Of a stretch of 13,056 nt of DNA, positions 1 through 9,395 are shown piece after piece. Each line of letters starts with the position of its first letter. Within the stretch, counting starts at the first letter, position 1. Source of the stretch: Pyrinomonadaceae bacterium (GTDB lineage Bacteria; Acidobacteriota; Blastocatellia; Pyrinomonadales; Pyrinomonadaceae); assembly GCA_025937955.1 (NCBI GenBank), contig JAICQI010000070.1, positions 1 through 13,056 of the forward strand, read 5' to 3'. The position numbers and the translations under genes were made by a program. Under the pieces are notes generated by a model that made no database searches, was not told the DNA's origin, and saw only the letters and a list, made by a program, of their open reading frames with translations.

Positions 1-870
1 GAAGTGATGCGGGAACTTTACAAGCTGGTTCCACTCGCGCCGCTTCATCAACCTTACAATCTCGCGGCCATCGAAGCCGTTTTCGAACGATTACCCGGAA
101 TACCGCAAGTCGCCTGTTTCGATACCAGCTTTCATCGTGGACAACCGGCGGTTGCGGAGCTTGTTCCGTTTCCGCTCGAGCTCCGTCAACAGGGTATACA
201 GCGATATGGCTTTCACGGACTATCGTACGAATACATCTCTTCCGTTCTGCCCGAGGTGGCTCCCGAGATCGCTCGCGGGCGAGTGATTGTCGCGCATCTG
301 GGAAGTGGAGCGAGTTTGTGTGCAATGAAGGAAGGGAAGAGTGTCGATAGCACGCTCGGGTTTACGGCTCTCGATGGTTTGTGTATGGGCACGCGACCTG
401 GCGCGCTCGATCCGGGCGTCGTGCTGCACCTGTTTCAGGGTCTGAAGCTGTCGGCGAAAGAAGTGGAGACACTGCTCTACAAGAAGTCCGGTCTGCTCGG
501 TATCTCCGGAATGAGTAACGACATGCGCGACCTGCTGGGACGAAGCGAGCCCGCGGCTCGTCTCGCGGTGGACTACTTTGTCTATCGAGTTGCTAAAGAG
601 ATGGGCGCTTTGACCGCTGCGCTCGGCGGCATCGATGCGCTCGTCTTCACTGCCGGAATCGGAGAGAACTCGCCCGAGATCCGCCGGCGCATTTGTGAGG
701 CGTCGGCGTGGTTGGGTATCGAGGTCGACGAAGCAGCCAATACGCAGCGTCTCCCAAAGATTTCAACTTCGAGCAGCAAGATTTCGGTGTGGGTAATTCC
801 AACGAATGAAGAGTTGATGATCGCTCGACACACCGGCGCGCTTTTAGGACTCGCAGCAAAAGCTGCCTGA
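1..870 (+). CDS. ackA: Acetate kinase, 5' end missing (cut by window edge)
   Basis: Acetate kinase interconverts acetate + ATP and acetyl phosphate + ADP in the cytoplasm; in fermentation it makes ATP. The open frame runs through base 1, so about 107 N-terminal residues lie outside the window (estimated by placing FDTSFH on the family's catalytic Asp148). Visible in order, numbered from base 1: LAPLHQPYN (12-20), FDTSFH with the catalytic Asp at 41, YGFHGLSYEY, the nucleotide-binding HLGSGAS, the GTRPGALDPG loop carrying the conserved Arg, an FTAGIGENS glycine motif, and PTNEELMIA near the C-terminus with the conserved Glu. The GTRPGALDPG form differs from the GTRSGDIDP of E. coli AckA; I recall it from other bacterial AckA branches. 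The ASKHA fold and all visible catalytic motifs are intact. It precedes pflB on the same strand, separated by a palindromic repeat, and fits as the ATP-yielding end of the same pathway. No phosphotransacetylase is visible. Confidence 0.96.
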   Translation, partial: EVMRELYKLVPLAPLHQPYNLAAIEAVFERLPGIPQVACFDTSFHRGQPAVAELVPFPLELRQQGIQRYGFHGLSYEYISSVLPEVAPEIARGRVIVAHLGSGASLCAMKEGKSVDSTLGFTALDGLCMGTRPGALDPGVVLHLFQGLKLSAKEVETLLYKKSGLLGISGMSNDMRDLLGRSEPAARLAVDYFVYRVAKEMGALTAALGGIDALVFTAGIGENSPEIRRRICEASAWLGIEVDEAANTQRLPKISTSSSKISVWVIPTNEELMIARHTGALLGLAAKAA

Positions 871-876
871 GCAACA

Positions 877-956
877 TTTGTAGGGGTGGCCCTCCATGGC
901 CACCCCCAGCGTACGAAGTCGGAGACTGGGGTGGCCACGGAGGCCACCCCTACAAA
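877..956. repeat. Paired REP-like palindrome (inverted pair) between ackA and pflB
   Basis: Two copies of a unit beginning TTTGTAGGGGTGGCC and ending GGCCACCCC stand in inverted orientation: left arm 877-909, right arm 926-956, loop of 16 nt. The arms differ only by two single-base gaps and one substitution. Each arm is itself a palindrome (GGGGTGGCC, 5-6 nt loop, GGCCACCCC), so the DNA can form either one long cruciform or two short hairpins. The GTAG immediately 5' of each hairpin matches the tetranucleotide head described for REP elements mobilised by RAYT transposases. No T-run follows either side, so it is not a classical intrinsic terminator. REP identity is inferred; no RAYT gene is in the window. 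Confidence 0.85.
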
Positions 957-980
957 CATAGCCTCGAGATGAGTAAACCG

Positions 981-987
981 AGGGGAG
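981..987 (+). promoter_or_regulatory. Shine-Dalgarno site that decides the pflB start
   Basis: AGGGGAG lies 8 nt before the ATG at 996. The frame has an earlier ATG at 969, but that one is preceded only by a weak GAG and would add nine residues (MSKPRGELT) with no counterpart in known PFLs. The site therefore favours the start at 996. Confidence 0.75.
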
Positions 988-995
988 AATTAACA

Positions 996-3251
<2,256 letters not shown>

Positions 3252-3253
3252 TA

Positions 3254-4099
3254 ATGATCGAACAGAAGACAGCCGAAGAGGTTCCGCTTGAAAGCACGAG
3301 TCCTTTCGAGCTTCGGGTGGACCTGAGCAAGAACGTTTCTGAATCAGTCGTAAAGAAGGCGCTGGAAACGGGTGACATTGGATTCCTGCATTCTTTCACG
3401 ACCGGTTCGGCTGTCGATGGTCCAGGTGTTCGTTTAGTGGCATGGACCGCGGGATGCCAGTTTCGATGTCTGTACTGCCACAACCCTGACACGTGGAACA
3501 TGATGAACGGAATGGCGATTCCACTCGAGCGAGCAGTTCTGGCGCTGAATAAGTATCGCCATGGGCTCAAAGTCATGAATGGTGGGTTCACCTTGAGTGG
3601 CGGTGAGCCACTGATGCAGGACAGGTTTGCGGTCAGACTTTTTGCCGCGGTTAAGGAAATGGGAATTCACACGGCGCTCGATACTAACGGATTCCTCGGA
3701 GAGCGTTTATCAAATGAAGAGCTCGAAAAGATCGACGTCGTGCTCCTGGACATCAAATGCTGGGACCCGGAACGGCATCGACATCTGGTCGGCAAGGATA
3801 TTGGTCCAACATTGGACTTCGCGCGCCGCCTGGCCCAACGCCGGAAGCCGATCTGGTTGCGTTACGTTCTGGTGCCCGGTTTGACTGATGATGAAAACGA
3901 TATAGGCAAGCTGGCCGCGTTCGCCGCGGATCTGGGAAATGTTGAGCGAGTAGACGTTCTGCCATTCCATCAAATGGGCCGCTACAAATGGGAAAAGCTG
4001 GGGCTCAACTACACCCTCAACGACGTCCATCCCCCCTCGCGTGAGCTGGTGGAGCGCGTCTGCGGCCAATTTCATGCCGTGGGTCTTACAGCATATTGA
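3254..4099 (+). CDS. pflA: Pyruvate formate-lyase activating enzyme (radical SAM)
   Basis: Radical-SAM activase that installs the glycyl radical on PFL using S-adenosylmethionine and a [4Fe-4S] cluster. The CxxxCxxC motif is at Cys68, Cys72 and Cys75 (GCQFRCLYCHNPDTW, the same signature as E. coli PflA). The SAM-contacting GGEP is at 116-119 (TLSGGEPLMQ), followed by ALDTNGF, VLLDIKCWD and PGLTDDENDI, all in the usual order of the family. VDGPGVR before the cluster loop is also typical. At 281 aa it is about 35 residues longer than E. coli PflA (246 aa): residues 1-40 form a charged extension without Cys residues, before GFLHSFTTGSAVDGPG, where E. coli PflA effectively begins. No alternative ATG start occurs between the extension and the core, so the extension looks real. 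It sits 2 nt after pflB with little Shine-Dalgarno of its own, suggesting translational coupling. Confidence 0.97.
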   Translation: MIEQKTAEEVPLESTSPFELRVDLSKNVSESVVKKALETGDIGFLHSFTTGSAVDGPGVRLVAWTAGCQFRCLYCHNPDTWNMMNGMAIPLERAVLALNKYRHGLKVMNGGFTLSGGEPLMQDRFAVRLFAAVKEMGIHTALDTNGFLGERLSNEELEKIDVVLLDIKCWDPERHRHLVGKDIGPTLDFARRLAQRRKPIWLRYVLVPGLTDDENDIGKLAAFAADLGNVERVDVLPFHQMGRYKWEKLGLNYTLNDVHPPSRELVERVCGQFHAVGLTAY

Positions 4100-4101
4100 T
4101 T

Positions 4102-4105
4102 GGAG
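4102..4105 (+). promoter_or_regulatory. Shine-Dalgarno site that decides the ansB start
   Basis: GGAG lies 7 nt before the ATG at 4113, just after the pflA stop. The frame stays open upstream to an ATG at 4041 inside pflA, but starting at 4113 places a clean signal peptide at the N-terminus. The leader (GGAGATTAACAATG) closely resembles that of pflB (GGAGAATTAACAATG). Confidence 0.7.
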
Positions 4106-4112
4106 ATTAACA

Positions 4113-5177
4113 ATGATCCGACATAACAAAACCCCTCTGGCATTGGCAATACTTATAACTGTCGTAACGTGCCAATACGCTGTCGCGCAAAAGAAAAACA
4201 TTGTGATACTCGCCACCGGTGGAACGATCGCGGGTGCTGCCGCGTCCGGCACACAAGCGGCTTATACATCAGGCGCCGTAACCATTGACGCCATGATAGC
4301 CGCGGTTCCGGGAATTAAAGACATGGCCACCATTAAGGGTGAGCAGGTTTCGAATGTCGGCTCACAGGACATGTCGTTTGAAATCATGCTCAAGCTCGCC
4401 AAGCGTATCAACGAGCTCATGAAAAGTAGCGACGTTGACGGCTTTGTCGTAACTCACGGCACCGACACGATGGAAGAAACGGCGTTCTTTTTGAACCTGG
4501 TCGTGAAGGGTGATAAGCCGGTGGTCATGGTCGGTTCGATGAGACCCTCGACCGCCGTCAGCGCTGATGGTCCATTGAACTTATATAACGCAGTCGGCGT
4601 TGCCGTTGATCCAAACGCAAAAGGCCGCGGCGTGCTCGTCGTGATGAACGATTGGATTCATGCCGCTCACTCACTGACAAAAACAAGCACCACCGCGATT
4701 CAAACGTTCATGTCGCCGTTGCGCGGCGTCGTCGGCGTAGCCACCTATGGCAAGAACGACTTCTACAACACACCGCAATGGAAACACACCAGCGGCAGCG
4801 AGTTCGATATAAACGGCGTCAACAAGCTTCCGCGTGTCGATATCATTTTCGCCTGCGCCGATATGCCCGCCGACTTGATTGACGCTTCGGTTGCGAATGG
4901 CGCGAAAGGGATAGTTATCGCCGGCGTCGGTAACGGAAACATGAATAAGGCTTCACTCGATGCTGCTGCGAATGCCGCGAAGAAAGGCGTGATCGTCGTC
5001 AGAAGCACTCGCGTTGCGACGGGATCAGTTGGCAGAAACGTCGAAGTCAACGACGACGAACTTGGTTTCATCGCCTCCGACGAACTGAATCCACAGAAGG
5101 CGCGACTGCTTTTATCGTTGGCGCTTTTGAAGCAGCGCTCGAAGTCTGATATTCAAAACCTGTTTACCACCTACTGA
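4113..5177 (+). CDS. ansB: Secreted type II L-asparaginase
   Basis: Hydrolyses L-asparagine to aspartate and ammonium, in the periplasm if exported as predicted. The 354-aa product has an N-terminal signal peptide: basic RHNK, hydrophobic core about 7-19, and AVA-QKK cleavage near residue 25. The mature part aligns along its length with E. coli AnsB. Catalytic residues all have counterparts: Thr38 in ILATGGTIAG (Thr12 of mature AnsB), Tyr51 (Tyr25), Thr117-Asp118 in THGTDTMEET (Thr89-Asp90) and Lys190 in LTKTSTT (Lys162). MRPSTAVSADGP and AGVGNGN are also present, and the product ends on the family's typical LNPQKARLLL stretch. The two cysteines that form the AnsB disulfide (Cys77-Cys105) are replaced (KSSDVDG, VKGDKP). 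Cys20 in the signal region is not in a convincing lipobox. The gene is 13 nt after pflA and followed by a Dcu transporter, which suggests anaerobic use of asparagine as a source of aspartate/fumarate. A glutaminase-asparaginase with mixed specificity cannot be excluded. Confidence 0.93.
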   Translation: MIRHNKTPLALAILITVVTCQYAVAQKKNIVILATGGTIAGAAASGTQAAYTSGAVTIDAMIAAVPGIKDMATIKGEQVSNVGSQDMSFEIMLKLAKRINELMKSSDVDGFVVTHGTDTMEETAFFLNLVVKGDKPVVMVGSMRPSTAVSADGPLNLYNAVGVAVDPNAKGRGVLVVMNDWIHAAHSLTKTSTTAIQTFMSPLRGVVGVATYGKNDFYNTPQWKHTSGSEFDINGVNKLPRVDIIFACADMPADLIDASVANGAKGIVIAGVGNGNMNKASLDAAANAAKKGVIVVRSTRVATGSVGRNVEVNDDELGFIASDELNPQKARLLLSLALLKQRSKSDIQNLFTTY

Positions 5178-5180
5178 AGG

Positions 5181-5278
5181 GCGCCTCTTTGGAGTGCGGT
5201 GCCCTGGCACCACTTTGCCCACAACGTTTCGAGACCAAGACCAATGCGGTGCCAGGGCATCGCACTCCAAAGAGACGC
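5181..5278. repeat. Paired REP-like palindrome (second family) between ansB and the dcu gene
   Basis: Two inverted copies of a unit reading CTCTTTGGAGTGCG then GTGCC-CT-GGCAC: left arm 5181-5213, right arm 5245-5278, loop 31 nt, with about four differences between arms of 33-34 nt. Each arm contains its own hairpin (GGTGCC, 2 nt, GGCACC on the left). The unit differs in sequence from the repeat at 877-956 but shares its architecture: a GGAG tetranucleotide just before a GC-rich hairpin, with two units head to head. It starts 3 nt after the ansB stop and ends 9 nt before the next start codon, so it fills almost the whole intergenic space. No T-run follows the hairpins. Confidence 0.85.
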
Positions 5279-5287
5279 TAAAATTTT

Positions 5288-6625
5288 ATGATTTGGATCG
5301 AGTTGATCATCCTGCTGGCGTGCATTGTTATTGGCGCACGTCTTGGTGGGATAGCACTCGGTACGGTTGGCGGGATCGGCCTGCTCGTTTTTGTCTTCAT
5401 CTTTGGACTACCTCCCGGCGGTCCTCCGCAATCGGTTTTGGGAATGATCATCGCAGTGATCACTGCGTTGGCGACCATGCAAGCCGCCGGCGGTCTCGAC
5501 TATCTCGTCTCAGTCGCGGAAAAAATCATGCGCAAGCGGCCGCAGTACATCACCTTTGTGGCGCCAATCGTGACGTACGTGCTGGTTTTGGCGTCAGGCA
5601 CGGCGCACGTCATTTATGCATTGTTACCTGTGATTGCTGAGGTTTCGCGCAACGGCAAGATACGGCCTGAGCGTCCACTCTCGATCAGCGTGATCGCCGG
5701 CTTCCAGGGCGTAATCGCATCTCCAATCTCCGCGGCCACCGTAGCCATGCTCGGCTTCTTACTGGCACAGGGAGTATCACTGCCGCGACTACTTGCGATC
5801 ACTATTCCGTCGACTTTTGTCGGGGTCGTGATCGGATCGTTGTCGGTTGCGTGGCGTGGGAAGAGTTTAGAGACGGATCAGGAATACCAGCAGCGGCTCG
5901 CGACTGGTGAAGTAAAGAAACCTGCAGAGCCGGCGCCTATGGAAGGAAAGAATCTCTTTCGCGCGCGTGGCTCCATGGTGTTTTTCCTGCTGGGCATCAT
6001 CATGGTGGTGCTGATTGGGATCTTTCCAAACTTACGACCAGCGTACGAAGTTGCTGTTGCTGAAAGTGGCGTCATTCGAACCGATCAAGTGAGCATGGGC
6101 ATGGCGATCATGATCGTGATGATTGCGATCGCCGGACTGATCCTGGTTGTCTTCAAGGCGTCGCCCGAAGCGGCGTTGAAGGGAACGATTATGCGCAGCG
6201 GTATCACCGCGATCATTTGCATACTCGGAATCTCGTGGCTCGGCTCTTCGTTTTTCGAAGGTAATCGACCGTTTATCGTCGGCGGCATCTCGAGTCTCTT
6301 GCAGGTGTATCCATGGACGTTTGCGATTGGGATGTTTGTGCTTTCGGCAATGCTGTTCAGCCAGGCTGCAACGGTTGCGATCCTGATGCCGGTTGGAATC
6401 GCCTTGAAGTTACCGGCTGCTACACTCGCGGCGCTCTATCCGGCAGCTAATGGGATCTTCTTCCTGCCAACGTACGGCACTTTGTTAGCCGCCGTCTCTT
6501 TCGATCAGACTGGTACGACTAAGATCGGAAAGTACTTGCTCAATCATAGTTTCATGCTGCCTGGCCTGGTGACAATCATTTCGACAATCGTCGTTGCATT
6601 GTTGTTGAGCAAATTCGTGGGCTGA
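5288..6625 (+). CDS. dcuB: Anaerobic C4-dicarboxylate transporter, DcuA/DcuB family
   Basis: Inner-membrane carrier that in its family exchanges or takes up aspartate, fumarate, malate and succinate under anoxia. The 445-aa product is strongly hydrophobic throughout and aligns end to end with E. coli DcuA (433 aa) and DcuB. Landmarks: GARLGGIALGTVGGIG (16-31), MQAAGGLDYLV (64-74), SPISAAT (145-151), SQAATVAILMP (358-368), LPTYGTLLAA (393-402) and DQTGTTKIGK (406-415). A hydrophilic loop lies at about 190-228. The N-terminal half (GLPPGGPP, IRPERP, LLAITIPST, RGKSLETDQEY) is closer to DcuB; other parts, such as MQAAGGLDYLV and CILGISWLG, recall DcuA, so the symbol is tentative although the family is not. 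The ATG at 5288 matches the DcuB N-terminus but has no good Shine-Dalgarno; only AGAG within the right arm of the palindrome precedes it. Following a secreted asparaginase, its likely role here is aspartate/fumarate uptake against succinate. Confidence 0.93.
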   Translation: MIWIELIILLACIVIGARLGGIALGTVGGIGLLVFVFIFGLPPGGPPQSVLGMIIAVITALATMQAAGGLDYLVSVAEKIMRKRPQYITFVAPIVTYVLVLASGTAHVIYALLPVIAEVSRNGKIRPERPLSISVIAGFQGVIASPISAATVAMLGFLLAQGVSLPRLLAITIPSTFVGVVIGSLSVAWRGKSLETDQEYQQRLATGEVKKPAEPAPMEGKNLFRARGSMVFFLLGIIMVVLIGIFPNLRPAYEVAVAESGVIRTDQVSMGMAIMIVMIAIAGLILVVFKASPEAALKGTIMRSGITAIICILGISWLGSSFFEGNRPFIVGGISSLLQVYPWTFAIGMFVLSAMLFSQAATVAILMPVGIALKLPAATLAALYPAANGIFFLPTYGTLLAAVSFDQTGTTKIGKYLLNHSFMLPGLVTIISTIVVALLLSKFVG

Positions 6626-6629
6626 GAAT

Positions 6630-7403
6630 ATGGAAGCAACTGGACTACTAGATCCGTTTCCTCTTTGGACCATCCTGCCGCTGACTGTTGCGCTGGCGAT
6701 TCTCTCGGTCGAGTTGGGTTATCGATTCGCGCAGTATCGACAGCGAGGCGATCAGCAGGTGAAGGAGTCTTCGCTGGGCGGCATGGTTGGAGGCACTCTG
6801 GGCTTGCTGGCATTCATGTCGGCTTTCACATTTGGACTTGCCGCATCGCGTTTTGAATCTCGGCGACAGGTTCTGTTGACTGAGACGAATGCTATAGGCA
6901 CGACTTACCTTCGCACAGCCATGATCCCTGAGCCGATGGGCACTGAGAGCCGAAACCTCCTTCGTGAATACGTCGATGTCCGGCTTAAAGGAGTGCAGCA
7001 GCCTGATCAATTAGCACAGGCACTCGCCAGATCGGAGGAGCTGCATAACCAGCTCTGGGCGCACGCAGTGGCCGCTACGGAAAAAGAGCGTTCGCCAATG
7101 ACAAGCATCTACGTGCAATCGCTCAATCAAGTAATCGACACGCATGCGACGCGTCTCCTGGCATTGCGGAGCCGTGTGCCCGGAGTGATTTGGATCGTGC
7201 TCTACCTGCTGGGGTTCCTCGTTATGCTGCTGATAGGTTATCAAGCAGGGCTGGGCGACAGCAGGCGTTCTTTCGCCGCAGTGGCCCTGATACTTGGTTT
7301 TTCCCTTGTCCTGTATTTAATAGCCGATCTCGACCGTCCCGGTCAGGGCACGCTGGAAGTCAGCCAACAATCAATGATCGACCTTCGCAACTCGATGAAG
7401 TAG
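6630..7403 (+). CDS. DUF4239 (bestrophin-like) integral membrane protein
   Basis: Function unknown. The 257-aa product has four predicted membrane helices in a 2+2 layout (about 13-33, 52-72, 184-204, 214-233) around a soluble middle region of about 110 residues. Recognisable DUF4239 features are GLLAFMSAFTFGLAASRFESRR at the end of helix 2 (about 57-79), ETNAIGTTYLR (85-95), LLREYVDVRL, an LNQVIDTHATR segment, and the C-terminal DLDRPGQGTLEVSQQSMIDL. The family is annotated as bestrophin-like because of a distant resemblance to bestrophin anion channels; channel activity is not demonstrated by anything in this sequence. The start lies 4 nt after the dcu stop with only a weak ribosome site, suggesting translational coupling and cotranscription with the transporter. 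It is the last gene of the plus-strand set and ends at an A/T-rich inverted repeat. Confidence 0.8.
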   Translation: MEATGLLDPFPLWTILPLTVALAILSVELGYRFAQYRQRGDQQVKESSLGGMVGGTLGLLAFMSAFTFGLAASRFESRRQVLLTETNAIGTTYLRTAMIPEPMGTESRNLLREYVDVRLKGVQQPDQLAQALARSEELHNQLWAHAVAATEKERSPMTSIYVQSLNQVIDTHATRLLALRSRVPGVIWIVLYLLGFLVMLLIGYQAGLGDSRRSFAAVALILGFSLVLYLIADLDRPGQGTLEVSQQSMIDLRNSMK

Positions 7404-7533
7404 GTCACAAAAAGGCGAGACAGATTAACTACAAAAAGGCACAAAAAGCACAAAGTGAAACCTGATGGTTGATTTCTTTTTGAGCCTTTTGTGCCTTTTT
7501 GTGGCTGATTCTGTCTTGTGCTTCTTTGTGGCT
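7404..7533. repeat. Long imperfect A/T-rich inverted repeat at the convergent junction
   Basis: Arms at about 7404-7455 and 7476-7533 pair imperfectly around a loop near CCTGATGG. The best core is 18 nt with one mismatch: ACAAAAAGGCACAAAA at 7431-7446 opposite TTTTGTGCCTTTTTGT at 7487-7502. Outer parts also match (CACAAAAAGGCGAGACAG against CTGTCTTGTGCTTCTTTGTG). The element fills the whole gap between the stop codons of two converging genes and reaches the last base of the usp stop. It may act as a two-way transcription barrier, but it lacks a GC-rich stem plus U-run, so that is only an inference. A related string lies at 13021-13056. Confidence 0.8.
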
Positions 7534-8408
7534 TAACTGAGGTGGCGCGAGGCGCGCGAGCCGATGGGGACAGTGAGTAAGGGGGCGGCGCCGTGGCGTA
7601 GGACTCTTTCGCTGTGACTGCCACGGAGGCCGTCAAGGAAGCCGTTGCGTCCGTCGGTGGACATCACGATCAGATCGGCTTTGTGATCTTTTGCGGCGTC
7701 GACAATTTCTTCAATCACTGGGCCGCTTCGTAAATCTTTCTCCCAGGTCCAGCCGGGTATTTCGGGATAGCGACACGCCGGCATGGTGTCTGACTTGCCA
7801 ACGTGTACGAGGACGAACGTTCCTTCCGGACACTTCCCTCGTTCAACAAATAGAGCAGCCGTGTTCAGTGCTGGTTGCGGCGAAGGAGTGCGAGCAATCG
7901 GAATAAGTATCTTCTTTAAGTTGACTGATCCATCGCGATCAGACACAAAGCCTTCCGAATCGGCAGGAATTAACAGTGTCATTTGTCCGGCTTCGCGAGT
8001 AACCGGTTCTGACACAGACTTGCCGAGCCAACGAACGCGCCCATCACGCTGACTCGTAGCCAGCACGATTAAATCGGCCGGATGCTTTTCCAAATAGCTA
8101 ATCACGGCTGCAACCGGTTCAGTCTCATCGGCCATCACCTTACTGGCTTTGATACCCAGCTCGCCTACCGCAGCCTTCTGGCTTCCCTTCGGCAGCAGTC
8201 CCCAACGCTCGAGCGTCTCGCGCACTCCGGGAAAGTCGGACCATCCCGAATCTCCGCCGCCCGAGACGTGTAGCAGCGTGAGTTTGGATCGTGCCAACAG
8301 GGCAGTCTTTAGTGCGTGATGAAAAGCCACTCGACTCGCTTCTGAAAAATCCGTGGGATGCAGCACGCTATCAATTATGGAAAAGCCCGGTCCGATTCGT
8401 TGTGCCAT
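7533..8408 (-). CDS. Tandem-domain universal stress protein (UspA family)
   Basis: Cytoplasmic stress-response protein with two Usp domains in 291 aa. Domain 1 (about 10-148) starts SVLHPTDFSEASRVAFHHAL and includes LTLLHV and ADLIVLATSQ; domain 2 (about 164-282) starts KKILIPIARTPSPQPAL and ends HGAAPLLTVP. The ATP-binding signature G-2x-G-9x-G-S is nearly complete in domain 2: Ser250 replaces the first Gly, then Gly253, Gly263 and Ser264. In domain 1 it is degenerate (TSQRDGRVRWLGKSVSE), so only the second domain is likely to bind nucleotide. The start is supported by AAAGGAG at 8413-8419, 4 nt upstream. It is the last gene after nifJ and the DHOD-like gene, 16 nt from the latter, so it is probably cotranscribed. 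Usp proteins are often induced by growth arrest or low oxygen, which would suit this operon; that is family knowledge, not visible here. Confidence 0.92.
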   Translation of the reverse strand: MAQRIGPGFSIIDSVLHPTDFSEASRVAFHHALKTALLARSKLTLLHVSGGGDSGWSDFPGVRETLERWGLLPKGSQKAAVGELGIKASKVMADETEPVAAVISYLEKHPADLIVLATSQRDGRVRWLGKSVSEPVTREAGQMTLLIPADSEGFVSDRDGSVNLKKILIPIARTPSPQPALNTAALFVERGKCPEGTFVLVHVGKSDTMPACRYPEIPGWTWEKDLRSGPVIEEIVDAAKDHKADLIVMSTDGRNGFLDGLRGSHSERVLRHGAAPLLTVPIGSRASRHLS

Positions 8409-8424
8409 ATATCTCCTTTGAGAA

Positions 8425-9395
8425 TTACTGAAACATCCGCCTGAAGGTCTCGCGTTCGTAGACGGCAGGATTGGGAATTCTCTGGAAGCTCATGTTGCCA
8501 CGCATCTCTTCAAGAGAACTCCATTCGTTTGCAATCATCCATGCTTCGACTTCAGTGCGCAGAGTTTTTAGATAGCCTGGGCCATGTCGCATGAGAGCCG
8601 AAACTATTTGCACGACATGAGCTCCCGCCATGTTTGCCTTGATCACATCAAGCGCGCTATGGACTCCGCCGGTGATTCCGAGCGATGCTTTAACTCTTCC
8701 GGCCAGTACCGCTGTTCCGCGAAGTCGCAAATCCAAGTCAGCGGAACTGGAGAGTTCCACCCGGCGCAAAACTTCGAGCTCGATTACGTCAAAGTCGACC
8801 TTATGAAAACGTGTGAACAGAACTATCGCATTCGCGCCGGCCTTGTCGATCTGCAACGCAAAGTTGGCGAAGGCGGTAAACAAAGGTGAGAGTTTGACCG
8901 CAATCGGAATATCCACCGCTCCTTTGATGTCCCAAACTGTCTGAAGCATTTGACGCTCAACTTCAGCCGAGCTGAGTTCGGGATCGCTGGCTGCGTGATA
9001 GAGATGGAGTTCAATTGCATCGGCCCCAGCCTGCTCCATGAGAGAAGCGTGAAAAGTCCAGCCGCCCGGAGTGCTACCGTTCAGCGACGCGATCACGGGG
9101 ATGCCGACAGCCTGCTTAACGCGTCGCAAGTGCTCGAGATACTGATCCCCGGGAGCCGTGTCCGGATCAGGAAGGTAACTAGTTGCCTCCGGAAATGAGT
9201 CCTCGTGCGTTTCAGACGAAAAGAAGTCAGACATCTGCTCGCCCGTAACCTCCTCTTCATAGAGCGAAGGCAGGACCAGCGCCGCCGCTCCTGCATCCTC
9301 GAGTCGCTTTACGAGATCGAGGTCTTCAGTCAGCGGACTGGAACCGACGATCATCGGGCTCGACAGGGGAATTCCCATGTAAGTGGTAGCGAGAT

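Noticed and set aside
877..956. Intrinsic terminator for ackA
   Set aside because: Strong GC stems but no following T-run on either strand, and the symmetric double-unit form fits a REP pair better.
969..995. Longer pflB start at ATG 969
   Set aside because: Poor ribosome site and nine added residues without family counterpart; the ATG at 996 has AGGGGAG at good distance.
4113..4187. Lipoprotein signal on the asparaginase (Cys20)
   Set aside because: The residues before Cys20 (VVT) do not match a lipobox, while AVA-Q five residues later is a good signal peptidase I site.
3710..4252. 180-codon minus-strand frame across the pflA/ansB joint
   Set aside because: Antisense to two well-identified genes; no family features.
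5194..5640. 148-codon open frame overlapping the second palindrome and the start of dcu
   Set aside because: It reads through the repeat and then out of frame through a clear Dcu protein, and lacks any domain.
6105..6132. GATCATGATCGTGATGATTGC palindromic-looking stretch
   Set aside because: It encodes a Met/Ile-rich membrane helix of the Dcu carrier; the symmetry follows from repeated ATG/ATC/GTG codons.
7404..7533. CRISPR array, because of recurring CACAAAAAGGC strings
   Set aside because: The copies are in inverted orientation with unequal spacing and no regular spacers.
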